From NCBI RefSeq assembly GCF_011766325.1, contig NZ_BLLG01000001.1, forward strand, positions 62,001 to 126,000: a stretch of 64,000 nucleotides of DNA, given 5' to 3'. Positions 1-8,433 of the stretch are shown piece by piece. Position 1 is the first letter of the stretch, and the number at the start of each line of letters is the position of its first letter. The notes beneath the pieces were generated by a model that did no database searches, was not told the DNA's origin, and saw nothing but the letters and a program-made list of their open reading frames with translations. The stretch comes from Streptomyces pacificus (lineage in GTDB: Bacteria > Actinomycetota > Actinomycetes > Streptomycetales > Streptomycetaceae). Made by a program: the position numbers and the translations under genes.

Positions 1-68
1 CATGCCGTGGGGCAGAGCGGGTCAGCCGGGACCGGGCTGGGCTCCGGTGCACCGGCCGTGCCGGGTCG

Positions 69-1436
69 TCAGGACGCCCGGGTCTTCGTGGTGCCCGCCG
101 GCAGCAGCGTCAGCGCCAGTGCCAGAGCGGCGGCCGTCACCGGGATGGCGTAGCCGTGGGCGGCGCCTGCCAGCTCGACCGTCCAGCCGCCCGCCGCCGA
201 ACCGGCCGCGATGCCGCCGAGCAGCGCCGTCACGGCCAGGGTCATGCCCTCGTTCAGCCGCCCCTCGGGGGTGAGGCGCTGGACCGCGCCCATCCCGGTC
301 ACCATGGCCGGCGCCGTCGCCATCCCGGCGATCAGCAGCGCGCCCGCCAGCGCGGGCAGCGAGCCGGTGCCGGCCGCGGCGAGCAGCGGCAGCGCCATGA
401 GGACCGTCATCGCGGCCAGGCAGGTCCGCAGCCGGGCCGTCCGGTGGACCCGGCCGTACGCGAGGCCCGCCAGACACGAGCCGGCGGCCTGGAGGGCCAG
501 CACCGCACCCGCCGCCGGGCCGTCCACGAAGGCGATCGTGACGACCTCCGTCGAACCGAAGACGGCTCCCGTGGCGAGGAAGACGGCGAGCATCGGGACC
601 ATGCCGGGTGTGCGCAGCGGGGAGCCGGGCTTCGCGGCCCGGCCGGACGCCGGCGGCTCGGTGGAGCGCTGGGCTGCGAACAGGAGCACGCCGGTCAGCA
701 GCAGCCCCGCGCCGACCAGGGTCCCCGCCTCCGGGAAGAGCCCCGCGCAGAGCCAGGCGGCGAGCACCGGCCCGAGCATGAAGCACAGTTCGTCGGCGGC
801 CTGCTCGAAGGAGTTCGCGGTGTGCCGGGCGGCCGGGTCGTCCCTCAGCAGATGCGCCCAGCGGGCCCGGGACATCCCGCCCGTGTTGGGGGTCGTGGCG
901 GTCGCGGCGTAGGCGGCGAACAGCGTCCAGTCGGGGGCCCCGTGGTGGACGCACAGCACCAGGGCGAGCTGGCCGAGCACGGCCGCCGCGGCGGCCGGGA
1001 CGGCGACGCGGGCCTGCCCGTGGCGGTCGACGAGCCGTGCGGTCCAGGGGGCGACGAGGGCCGTGGCGGCCAGGCCGGTCGCCGTGACGGCGCCGGCGAG
1101 GGCGTAGGAGCCGCGTTCCCCGGCAATCATGATCACGGCGCTGACGCCGAACATGCCCATCGGCAGCCGGGCGAGGAGGTTCCCGGCGGTGAACGCCCGT
1201 GCCCCCGGGACGGCGAACAGTCTGCGGTACGGGCCCGGTGGGCGGGAGCGCCCCGGCTCCGGACTCCGGGCCGCCAGGACCAGGGTCCCTCCGGACGTGG
1301 TCATCCGGGGTGAGTGCGCGGAGTCGGCCGTTCGCGGTGAGTGGGCGGACAGGGTGATCCGGGGCGGGGTCCCGGACGTGGTCATCCGGGAGGAGTGCGC
1401 GGACGCGGTGGTCCGGGAGGAGTGCGGCTTCGGCAT
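69..1436 (-). CDS. MFS drug-efflux-type transporter
   Basis: Integral membrane transporter of the major facilitator superfamily, probably an exporter. About twelve hydrophobic segments follow the segment GARAFTAGNLLARLPMGMFG, which is typical of the Streptomyces MFS family that begins xxxYRRLFAVPG. The longest frame starts at ATG 1436, but the first about 70 residues are a hydrophilic repeat (SAHSxR, MTTSG) that looks non-native; ATG 1304 (MTTSGGTLVL) is an equally plausible start, and neither has a good ribosome binding site. It is divergent from a LysR regulator 83 bp away, which likely controls it. Substrate unknown. Confidence 0.85.
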   Translation of the reverse strand: MPKPHSSRTTASAHSSRMTTSGTPPRITLSAHSPRTADSAHSPRMTTSGGTLVLAARSPEPGRSRPPGPYRRLFAVPGARAFTAGNLLARLPMGMFGVSAVIMIAGERGSYALAGAVTATGLAATALVAPWTARLVDRHGQARVAVPAAAAAVLGQLALVLCVHHGAPDWTLFAAYAATATTPNTGGMSRARWAHLLRDDPAARHTANSFEQAADELCFMLGPVLAAWLCAGLFPEAGTLVGAGLLLTGVLLFAAQRSTEPPASGRAAKPGSPLRTPGMVPMLAVFLATGAVFGSTEVVTIAFVDGPAAGAVLALQAAGSCLAGLAYGRVHRTARLRTCLAAMTVLMALPLLAAAGTGSLPALAGALLIAGMATAPAMVTGMGAVQRLTPEGRLNEGMTLAVTALLGGIAAGSAAGGWTVELAGAAHGYAIPVTAAALALALTLLPAGTTKTRAS

Positions 1437-1519
1437 GGATCAAGGCTCGCCGCGCGGCCCCGCGGAGGTCCAACACCTGTTCGGAGCCTATTGACGCACC
1501 CCCGTTGTAGGTTCTGGGG

Positions 1520-2485
1520 GTGCCCCGGGACCTCGAACCACGTCTGCTCCGCGCCTTCCTCGCCGTCGCGGCCGAACTGCACTTCACCCGGGCCGCCGCC
1601 CGGCTGTACGTCGCCCAGCAGGCGCTCAGCCGCGACATCCGGCGGCTGGAGCGGGAGCTGGGCTCCGAACTGTTCGTACGCACCACCCGGCAGGTGCGGC
1701 TCACCGCCGACGGCGAGCGGCTGCTGCCGTACGCACGGCGGGTGCTGGACGCCCACGAGGCGCTGGCCGCTGCCTTCACCGACACGGAACGGCCGCTGCT
1801 CGTCGATGTGGGCGCCCCGGTGGGGACGGCCTACCGGGTGCTCGGCGAGGCCCGCAGGGCCGCCCCCGGCATGGAGTTCGTCGCCCGCTACCTCAGCGGA
1901 CTCACCGGCGCCGCCGGTGAGATCGCCGCCGGCCGGCTCGACGTCTCCTTCGGCAGGATCGCCGGGATCGACGCGGCGCTGCGCTCGGGGCTGGACCATC
2001 AGCCGGTGCGGTGCGAGCGGATGGCCGTACTGCTCGGCGACGGCCATCGGCTCGCGGCGCTCGACGAGGTGCCGCTCGACGCCCTGGCCGGGGAGACCCT
2101 CTACACGGGCGCGGGCAACGCGGCCACCGCCGAGTGGACCGACCTCGCCGCCCGGCTCTTCGCCGGCCGCCGCATCCGCATGGCCGCCCCCTTCCCCGAG
2201 ATAGCCGGGCCGGAGGAGTTCGTGCGGGTGGTGCGCAAGCACGGCTGGTCGGTGCTGGCGAGCACCGAGTTCCTCGCCGTGCCCGGCATGGTCGTCCGGC
2301 CGCTCGCCGCCCCCGTGCCGCTGTCGCCGGTCTCGCTGGTCTGGCGGCGCGGGCTGAGCCACCCCGGCCTCGGCGTCCTGAAGTCCGCAGCGGCCGGACT
2401 GGCCGTTGCGGAGGGATGGCTGGACCTGCCCAAGGACTGCTGGCTTCCGGACGAGGACCGTGCCGCGATGGCACGGAACACCTGA
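1520..2485 (+). CDS. LysR-family transcriptional regulator
   Basis: DNA-binding regulator of 321 residues with the classic LysR layout: winged helix-turn-helix at residues 5-65 (LLRAFLAVAAELHFTRAAAR, then YVAQQALSRDIRRLE) and a C-terminal periplasmic-binding-protein-like effector domain. It starts at GTG 1520, directly after a G-rich stretch. Divergent from the MFS gene, the usual arrangement for a LysR protein that controls its neighbour. The ligand cannot be read from the sequence. Confidence 0.92.
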   Translation: MPRDLEPRLLRAFLAVAAELHFTRAAARLYVAQQALSRDIRRLERELGSELFVRTTRQVRLTADGERLLPYARRVLDAHEALAAAFTDTERPLLVDVGAPVGTAYRVLGEARRAAPGMEFVARYLSGLTGAAGEIAAGRLDVSFGRIAGIDAALRSGLDHQPVRCERMAVLLGDGHRLAALDEVPLDALAGETLYTGAGNAATAEWTDLAARLFAGRRIRMAAPFPEIAGPEEFVRVVRKHGWSVLASTEFLAVPGMVVRPLAAPVPLSPVSLVWRRGLSHPGLGVLKSAAAGLAVAEGWLDLPKDCWLPDEDRAAMARNT

Positions 2486-2645
2486 CTCCGCGTCCCGGGC
2501 GTACCCGGCGTGCGCTACATTCATGGTCCGGGTGCAACGTGGTAGGGGGCGCTCGGCCCGGGTTGAGGGGGCCCGGTCCGACGGCGGGCGTCCGGTTCCG
2601 CTGGCGCTCCCGCCTCTCCGTTCAGTGGGGGAAGAGCGTACAGCA

Positions 2646-3365
2646 GTGGAAAACAGGCGAGAGAAGTCCCGAATAGGGCACACGCATGACCCCAACGAGG
2701 TCACGATGCAGATCGACAGCGTGGAGTTCAGAAAGCTCCAGGCCGGCGGGAAGCCCTCGGAGGAACCTCCCCAGGAAGACGCCGACGGGCCGGTGTTCGT
2801 CGACGAGAGCGGCCGCCGCAGCAAGAAGTTCCGCCGGATCGGCTGGGTGCTCGCGCTCGCCTGCGCGGGCTACGCCGTAACCCTCGTGGTCGCCCTCATC
2901 GGCGGCAACTCCAACGCCCCGTCCCTGCTCATACCCGGCCAGACGGAGGACAAGGCGGACACCGCCGAGGAGACGCCCGGGCCCTCGGAGACCCCGACCG
3001 CCCCCGCCGGCACCGAGGTCGAGGTCGTCGCCGGCGTCCCCTCCCCTTCCGGCAGCACCGCCGCCGTGCGGCGGGAGCCCACCGTGTCCGTCGGTGAACC
3101 GGCCGACGACCGCAGCAGCAGTCCGGCCGGTGACTCCGCCACCGGTACGGCCACCCCCGCAGCCGGTGGCGGCGACGGCGCCACGACCGCCCCCGAAGCG
3201 ACCGAGTCCACGGATCCGGGCGGCACCGGAGACAACGGCGGCACGGCCGGCGGGGAGCAGACGGCGGACCCGACCGATCCCGTACCGACCGAGACCTCTA
3301 CGGAGGAACCGCCCGGCGAACCCGCCGCGCAGGGCGGGCAACTGGCCGGGGAAGGTGCCCGCTAA
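2646..3365 (+). CDS. matA: MatA-like single-pass membrane protein of polysaccharide operon
   Basis: A 239-residue protein: cytoplasmic N-terminus, one transmembrane segment at about residues 64-86 (WVLALACAGYAVTLVVALIG), then a long Pro/Thr/Gly/Glu-rich extracellular tail with no fold visible. GTG 2646 is chosen because GGGGGAAG lies upstream; ATG 2706 is an alternative. Its stop touches the ATG of the next gene. In Streptomyces the protein at this position is MatA, which acts with MatB in making the PNAG-like polymer that causes hyphal aggregation (recalled knowledge); assignment here is by position, size and topology only. Confidence 0.65.
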   Translation: MENRREKSRIGHTHDPNEVTMQIDSVEFRKLQAGGKPSEEPPQEDADGPVFVDESGRRSKKFRRIGWVLALACAGYAVTLVVALIGGNSNAPSLLIPGQTEDKADTAEETPGPSETPTAPAGTEVEVVAGVPSPSGSTAAVRREPTVSVGEPADDRSSSPAGDSATGTATPAAGGGDGATTAPEATESTDPGGTGDNGGTAGGEQTADPTDPVPTETSTEEPPGEPAAQGGQLAGEGAR

Positions 3366-5564
3366 ATGACCGCCTCCGGCAGAAGGGCCGACCGACGCCG
3401 CCGGAGCGCCAGGAGGTCCGCCGTGCGGCGCAGGCTGCCCATGCGCTACCTGCTGCCCTCGCTCCTCCTCGTCGCGCTCCTCGCGATGCTCATGCTGCGC
3501 GGCTATGTGCACAGCGAGATCCTCGCCGACCACCGTGTGCGCCCCCCGGTCTCCAACGGCCAGGTGCCCCCGCAGATCCTCGACGGCGGTCCGGTCATCG
3601 ACGCCCGCGCCCCGGGCGAGCCCAAGGCACTCAGCGTCCCGGACAGGAACCTGGTGCTGACCTTCGACGACGGCCCCGACCCGGTGTGGACGCCGAAGGT
3701 CCTCGACAGGCTGAAGGAGTACGACGCCCACGCCGTGTTCTTCGTGACCGGCACCATGGCCTCCCGCCACCCGGACCTGGTGCGGCGGATGGTCGAGGAA
3801 GGCCACGAGATCGGCCTGCACACCTTCAACCACCCCGATCTGGCGCTCCAGACGCAGAGCCGGATCGACTGGGAGCTCTCGCAGAACCAGCTGGCGCTCG
3901 CGGGCGCCGCGGGCATCCGCACCTCGCTGTTCCGGCCGCCCTACTCGTCGTTCTCCGCCGCCCTCGACGACAAGTCCTGGCCGGTCACCGAGTACATCGG
4001 CAGCCGCGGTTACATCACCGCCTTCAACGACACCGACAGCGAGGACTGGAAGCGCCCGGGCGTCGAGGCGATCATCGAGCGCGCCACCCCGAAGGGCACC
4101 AAGGGCTCCATCGTGCTGATGCACGACTCCGGTGGCGACCGCTCCCAGACCGTGGCCGCCCTCGACCGCTTCCTGCCCGATATGAAGGACCGCGGCTACC
4201 GGTTCGCCAACCTCACCGAGGCCCTCGGCGCCCCCAGCGCCCACACCCCCGTCACCGGAGCGGACCTGTGGAAGGGCAAGGCCTGGGTCGGCGCCGTCAC
4301 CGTCTCCGAGAAGACCACGTCGGCGCTGACCGTCGGGCTCGCCGCGATCGGCGTCCTGGTGTTCTTCCGCTTCGGCCTGATGCTGCTGCTCTCCTTCGGC
4401 CACGCCCGCAAGGTGCGCCGCCGCCGCTTCCGCTGGGGCCCGGCCGTCACGGAACCCGTGACGGTGCTGGTGCCCGCGTACAACGAGAAGGAGTGCATCG
4501 AGAACACGGTGCGCTCGCTGATGGAGAGCGACCACCCGATCGAGGTCATCGTCATCGACGACGGCTCCTCGGACGGCACCGCCGACATCGTCGACGACCT
4601 GTGGCTGCCCAACGTCCGGGTCGTCCGGCAGGTCAACGCGGGAAAGCCGGAAGCCCTGAACAACGGCATCCGCAACGCCCGCCACGACATCATCGTGATG
4701 ATGGACGGGGACACGGTCTTCGAACCGTCCACCGTCCGCGAACTGGTGCAGCCCTTCGGCGATCCGCGCGTCGGCGCGGTCGCCGGCAACGCCAAGGTCG
4801 GCAACCGGGACAGCCTGATCGGGGCCTGGCAGCACATCGAGTACGTGATGGGCTTCAACCTCGACCGCCGCATGTACGACGTGCTGCGGTGCATGCCCAC
4901 GATCCCCGGCGCGGTCGGCGCCTTCCGCCGCGAGGCCCTGGAGCGGGTCGGCGGCATGAGCGACGACACCCTCGCCGAGGACACCGACATCACCATGGCC
5001 ATCCACCGCGACGGCTGGCGCGTGGTGTACGCCGAGCGCGCCAGGGCGTGGACGGAGGCCCCGGAGTCCGTTCAGCAGCTGTGGTCCCAGCGCTACCGCT
5101 GGTCGTACGGCACGATGCAGGCGATCTGGAAGCACCGCCGCGCCGTGATCGACAGCGGTCCCTCCGGCCGCTTCGGCCGGGTCGGCCTCCCGCTCGTCTC
5201 GCTCTTCATGGTGCTGTTCCCGCTGCTCGCGCCGCTCATCGACGTGTTCCTGCTCTACGGAATCGTCTTCGGCCCCACCCAGAAGACGATCGCCGCGTGG
5301 TTCGGCGTCCTCGCCATCCAGGCCGTCTGCGCCGCCTACGCGTTCCGGCTCGACAAGGAACGCATGGTGCACCTGATCTCCCTGCCGCTCCAGCAGCTCC
5401 TGTACCGGCAGCTCATGTACGTCGTGCTGCTCCAGTCCTGGATCACCGCCCTCACCGGCGGCCGGCTCCGCTGGCAGAAGCTGCGGCGCACGGGCGTGGT
5501 GGAGGCACCGGGTTCGATACCGACGCAGCGCCAGGGCAGCGACGAGCGGAGGCCCGTCGGATGA
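3366..5564 (+). CDS. matB: MatB-like bifunctional polysaccharide deacetylase / family 2 glycosyltransferase
   Basis: A 732-residue membrane enzyme. TM about 25-46; NodB-type deacetylase domain about 95-290 with TFDDGP, the HxxxH metal motif (HTFNHPDL), RPPYSS and LMHDSGG; TM about 315-340; GT2 domain from about 365 with VPAYNEKE, DDGSSDGT, MDGDT (DxD), AEDTD and QRYRW (Q/RxxRW processive synthase motif); three or four C-terminal TM segments. This fusion fits synthesis and partial de-N-acetylation of a beta-1,6-GlcNAc polymer, as known for MatB. All catalytic motifs are intact. Start ATG 3366 abuts the upstream stop; the stop overlaps the next ATG (ATGA). Confidence 0.88.
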   Translation: MTASGRRADRRRRSARRSAVRRRLPMRYLLPSLLLVALLAMLMLRGYVHSEILADHRVRPPVSNGQVPPQILDGGPVIDARAPGEPKALSVPDRNLVLTFDDGPDPVWTPKVLDRLKEYDAHAVFFVTGTMASRHPDLVRRMVEEGHEIGLHTFNHPDLALQTQSRIDWELSQNQLALAGAAGIRTSLFRPPYSSFSAALDDKSWPVTEYIGSRGYITAFNDTDSEDWKRPGVEAIIERATPKGTKGSIVLMHDSGGDRSQTVAALDRFLPDMKDRGYRFANLTEALGAPSAHTPVTGADLWKGKAWVGAVTVSEKTTSALTVGLAAIGVLVFFRFGLMLLLSFGHARKVRRRRFRWGPAVTEPVTVLVPAYNEKECIENTVRSLMESDHPIEVIVIDDGSSDGTADIVDDLWLPNVRVVRQVNAGKPEALNNGIRNARHDIIVMMDGDTVFEPSTVRELVQPFGDPRVGAVAGNAKVGNRDSLIGAWQHIEYVMGFNLDRRMYDVLRCMPTIPGAVGAFRREALERVGGMSDDTLAEDTDITMAIHRDGWRVVYAERARAWTEAPESVQQLWSQRYRWSYGTMQAIWKHRRAVIDSGPSGRFGRVGLPLVSLFMVLFPLLAPLIDVFLLYGIVFGPTQKTIAAWFGVLAIQAVCAAYAFRLDKERMVHLISLPLQQLLYRQLMYVVLLQSWITALTGGRLRWQKLRRTGVVEAPGSIPTQRQGSDERRPVG

Positions 5565-6898
5565 CCTCGCCCTCGCCCTCGCTCGACACCGGCGGCGCCC
5601 CCGGGACCGGGGCCCGGCACCGTGCCGGGGCGACCGCCCCGGCGGTCCCTCCGGCCGTCGCCACCGCTCCGAAGCGGCCCGGCCGGGACCGCTATCTGGA
5701 CCTGCTGCGCTCCATCGCCCTGGTTCGCGTGATCGTCTACCACATCTTCGGCTGGGCGTGGCTGACGCTGCTCTTCCCGTCGATGGGCGTGATGTTCGCG
5801 CTGGCCGGCTCGCTGATGGCCCGTTCGCTGGCGCGGCCCGCATGGGGCGTCATCCGCGGGCGGGTCCGGCGGCTGCTCCCGCCGATGTGGGCGTTCTCGG
5901 CCTTCGTCCTCCCCGTGATCTTCTCCTTCGGCTGGAAGCCGGTGCAGGAGGAGGGCATCTGGTGGTTCGTCAAGCTGGCCTGGTACATCGTCCCGGTCGG
6001 CGCACCGCCGTACCCCTGGCACAGCGGTGACGCCTCGGGGCTGCTCGGCGACACCTGGGCGGTCCAGGCGGCGGGACCGCTGTGGTACATCCGCGCCTAT
6101 CTGTGGTTCGTGATCGCCTCGCCGCTTCTGCTGTGGGCCTTCCGCAGGGTGCCGTGGGTGACCTTGTCCGCCCCGCTCGCGCTCACCGCCGTCGTCGGCT
6201 CCGGGCTGTTCAAGATCCCGGGCGAGACGGGCAACGCCATCACCGACTTCGCCACCTACGGCTCCTGCTGGGTGCTCGGCTTCGCCCATCAGGAGGGCAT
6301 GTTCGACAGACTCCCGCGGTACGTCTTCGTGTCCGTGTCATCGATGATCATGGCCTTCGGCCTGTGGTGGGCGTCATGGCACCTGGGCCCCGACGGCTGG
6401 GACCTGAACGACATCCCGCTCGCCCAGGCCACCTGGTCGTTCGGCTTCTGCGTGATCCTGCTCGCCTACTCCCCGTCCTGGCAGCGGCTGCCGGGGAGGC
6501 TCGCGCACCTCGACAGCCTCGTCACCCTGTCCAACAACCGGGCCGTCACGATCTACCTCTGGCACAACCTGCTGATCATGGCCACGATCCCGGTCATCGA
6601 CCTGCTCTGGCGGATCCCCGGACTCTGGCCGACGTACGCGGTCTACCTGGAGCGCGCGTACCCCGTCCTCATGCTGATCGTCGTCTTCCCGCTGATCGGG
6701 CTGACGATCATGGCCGTCGGCTGGCTGGAGGACATCGCCGCCAAGCGCCGGCCCCGGCTCTGGCCGAACGGCGGCACGCGCCGGAAGGCGGCACGCGGCG
6801 GGGCGGCGCCCGGCGGTGCCGCACGGGCCGCAAAGGCGCCCGGTGCGCCGCCGCCCGGGGGGACGGGGCCCGGCCGGGCACCCTCACACCGCGACTGA
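5561..6898 (+). CDS. Acyltransferase 3 family membrane protein, third gene of the mat operon
   Basis: A 445-residue multi-pass protein starting at ATG 5561, overlapping the matB stop by 4 bp, so translationally coupled. After a disordered Pro/Ala N-terminus, RYLDLLRSIALVRVIVYHIF is the hallmark first helix of the acyltransferase-3 family (Arg and His of the active helix present); around ten TM segments follow, then a basic Gly/Ala tail. The family transfers acetyl or succinyl groups to sugars. By context it probably O-acylates the MatB polymer; this is inference. TGGACCTG-rich downstream DNA holds no gene before narK. Confidence 0.82.
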   Translation: MTSPSPSLDTGGAPGTGARHRAGATAPAVPPAVATAPKRPGRDRYLDLLRSIALVRVIVYHIFGWAWLTLLFPSMGVMFALAGSLMARSLARPAWGVIRGRVRRLLPPMWAFSAFVLPVIFSFGWKPVQEEGIWWFVKLAWYIVPVGAPPYPWHSGDASGLLGDTWAVQAAGPLWYIRAYLWFVIASPLLLWAFRRVPWVTLSAPLALTAVVGSGLFKIPGETGNAITDFATYGSCWVLGFAHQEGMFDRLPRYVFVSVSSMIMAFGLWWASWHLGPDGWDLNDIPLAQATWSFGFCVILLAYSPSWQRLPGRLAHLDSLVTLSNNRAVTIYLWHNLLIMATIPVIDLLWRIPGLWPTYAVYLERAYPVLMLIVVFPLIGLTIMAVGWLEDIAAKRRPRLWPNGGTRRKAARGGAAPGGAARAAKAPGAPPPGGTGPGRAPSHRD

Positions 6899-6915
6899 GC
6901 AGCGGGTGAGGGCAA

Positions 6916-6953
6916 GGTTCCACCCCGGTCATCTCACGCCACGAAGCCGAAAC
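6916..6953 (+). promoter_or_regulatory. Possible GlnR box upstream of narK
   Basis: Four 5-mers sit on an 11-bp grid: GGTTC, GGTCA, GCCAC, GAAAC, each separated by 6 bp. GlnR sites are gTnAC-n6-GaAAC repeats; the last pair (GCCAC-n6-GAAAC) matches well and the first pair poorly. narK is a known GlnR/NnaR target in S. coelicolor (recalled). Confidence 0.4.
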
Positions 6954-7005
6954 CGGCGCTGCCTACCGTCGGATCCACGACCCGGAGCAGCAGTGGAGGC
7001 ACGCC

Positions 7006-8358
7006 ATGGCCGGCAGGTGGATCGAGCGGTGGGACCCGGAGGACGAGACCTTCTGGAAGGAGGAGGGCGAGCGGATCGCCCGGCGGAACCTCTTCTTCTC
7101 CGTCCTGTCCGAGCACATCGGCTTCTCCGTCTGGTCGCTGTGGTCCGTGATGGTCCTGTTCATGGGGCCCGAGTACGGGGTCGACCCCGCCGGCAAGTTC
7201 TTCCTCATCGCGACCGCGACCCTGGTCGGGGCGCTGATCAGGGTGCCGTACACCTTCGCCGTCGCCCGCTTCGGCGGCCGGAACTGGACGGTCTTCAGCG
7301 CGCTGGCGCTGCTGCTGCCGACCGGGGCCGCGTTCGCGGTCATGGAACCGGGTACGTCGTACGGGACGTTCCTCGCGGTGGCCGCCCTGACCGGCGTCGG
7401 AGGCGGCAACTTCGCCTCCTCGATGACCAACGTCAACTCCTTCTTCCCGCTGCGGAAGAAGGGCTGGGCACTCGGACTGAACGCGGGCGGCGGCAACATC
7501 GGCGTCCCCGTGGTGCAGCTCGTCGGGCTGCTGGTCATCGGCCTTGCGGGGGCGGCCCAGCCCAGGATCGTGCTCGGCGTCTACATCCCGCTGATCGTGC
7601 TCTCCGCGCTGTGCGCGGCGCTGTTCATGGACAACCTCGCCCCCGTGCGGAACGACACCGGAGCCGCGAAGGAGGCGGCAGGCGACCCGCACACCTGGAT
7701 CATGTCCTTCCTCTACATCGGGACGTTCGGCTCCTTCATCGGCTACAGCTTCGCCTTCGGCCTCGTACTCCAGACCCAGTTCGGGCGCACCCCGCTGCAG
7801 GCCGCGTCGCTCACCTTCGTCGGCCCGCTGCTCGGCTCCCTCGTCCGGCCCCTCGGCGGATCGCTCGCGGACCGCCTCGGCGGGGCCAGGATCACGCTGT
7901 GGACCTTCGCCGCGATGGCCGCGGCCACCGTCGCCGTCGTCCTCGCCTCCGTGTCCGGGTCGCTGCCGATGTTCCTGGCCGCCTTCATCGCCCTGTTCAT
8001 CCTCACCGGGCTCGGCAACGGCTCCACGTACAAGATGATCCCCGGCATCTTCCGGGCCAAGGCGCTGGCCGGGGGCATGACGGGCGAGGCGGCCGAGGCG
8101 TACGGACGCCGGCTGTCCGGGGCGTCGATGGGGCTCATCGGCGCGGTGGGCGCGCTCGGCGGGCTCGCCATCAACCTGGCCTTCCGGCAGTCGTTCCTGG
8201 CCGCCGGGACGGGGACGGGGGCCTTCGTCGCCTTCCTCGTCTGCTACGGGGTGTGCTGCGCGGTCACCTGGGCGGTATACCTCCGCAAGCCCGCCCGCAC
8301 CGTCGCCCCGGCCGCCACGACCGAGACGAAGCCGCAGTTCGGCTACGCCGAGGTGTGA
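7006..8358 (+). CDS. narK: NarK-type nitrate/nitrite transporter (NNP family MFS)
   Basis: A 450-residue MFS protein with twelve predicted TM segments. The nitrate signature is visible in TM5, GLNAGGGNIGVPVVQLVG, and a second Gly-rich stretch (GLGNGSTYKMIP) in TM11 matches the NNP family. It moves nitrate in or nitrite out. Start ATG 7006 follows a purine-rich GGAGGC. The next gene on the same strand, 75 bp on, is the NnaR-like regulator, supporting a role in assimilatory nitrate use rather than antibiotic export. Confidence 0.88.
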   Translation: MAGRWIERWDPEDETFWKEEGERIARRNLFFSVLSEHIGFSVWSLWSVMVLFMGPEYGVDPAGKFFLIATATLVGALIRVPYTFAVARFGGRNWTVFSALALLLPTGAAFAVMEPGTSYGTFLAVAALTGVGGGNFASSMTNVNSFFPLRKKGWALGLNAGGGNIGVPVVQLVGLLVIGLAGAAQPRIVLGVYIPLIVLSALCAALFMDNLAPVRNDTGAAKEAAGDPHTWIMSFLYIGTFGSFIGYSFAFGLVLQTQFGRTPLQAASLTFVGPLLGSLVRPLGGSLADRLGGARITLWTFAAMAAATVAVVLASVSGSLPMFLAAFIALFILTGLGNGSTYKMIPGIFRAKALAGGMTGEAAEAYGRRLSGASMGLIGAVGALGGLAINLAFRQSFLAAGTGTGAFVAFLVCYGVCCAVTWAVYLRKPARTVAPAATTETKPQFGYAEV

Positions 8359-8433
8359 GCGGCAGTGCCTCGTAACCACGGGGAAACGCGGCCGATCCGG
8401 GCCTGTCACGCACCTTTGCCAGGCTCGGCCGGC

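Noticed and set aside
1485..1515. TTGACG as a -35 element before the LysR gene
   Set aside because: The nearest -10-like word is only 11 bp away and the start codon follows too closely.
22..1785. Long minus-strand frame of 587 residues over the MFS gene
   Set aside because: It is a shadow of the MFS gene in another frame: Arg/Pro-rich translation, no domain, and wrong codon-position GC.
2622..5843. 1073-residue minus-strand frame opposite matAB
   Set aside because: Antisense shadow; matB has complete catalytic motifs on the plus strand.
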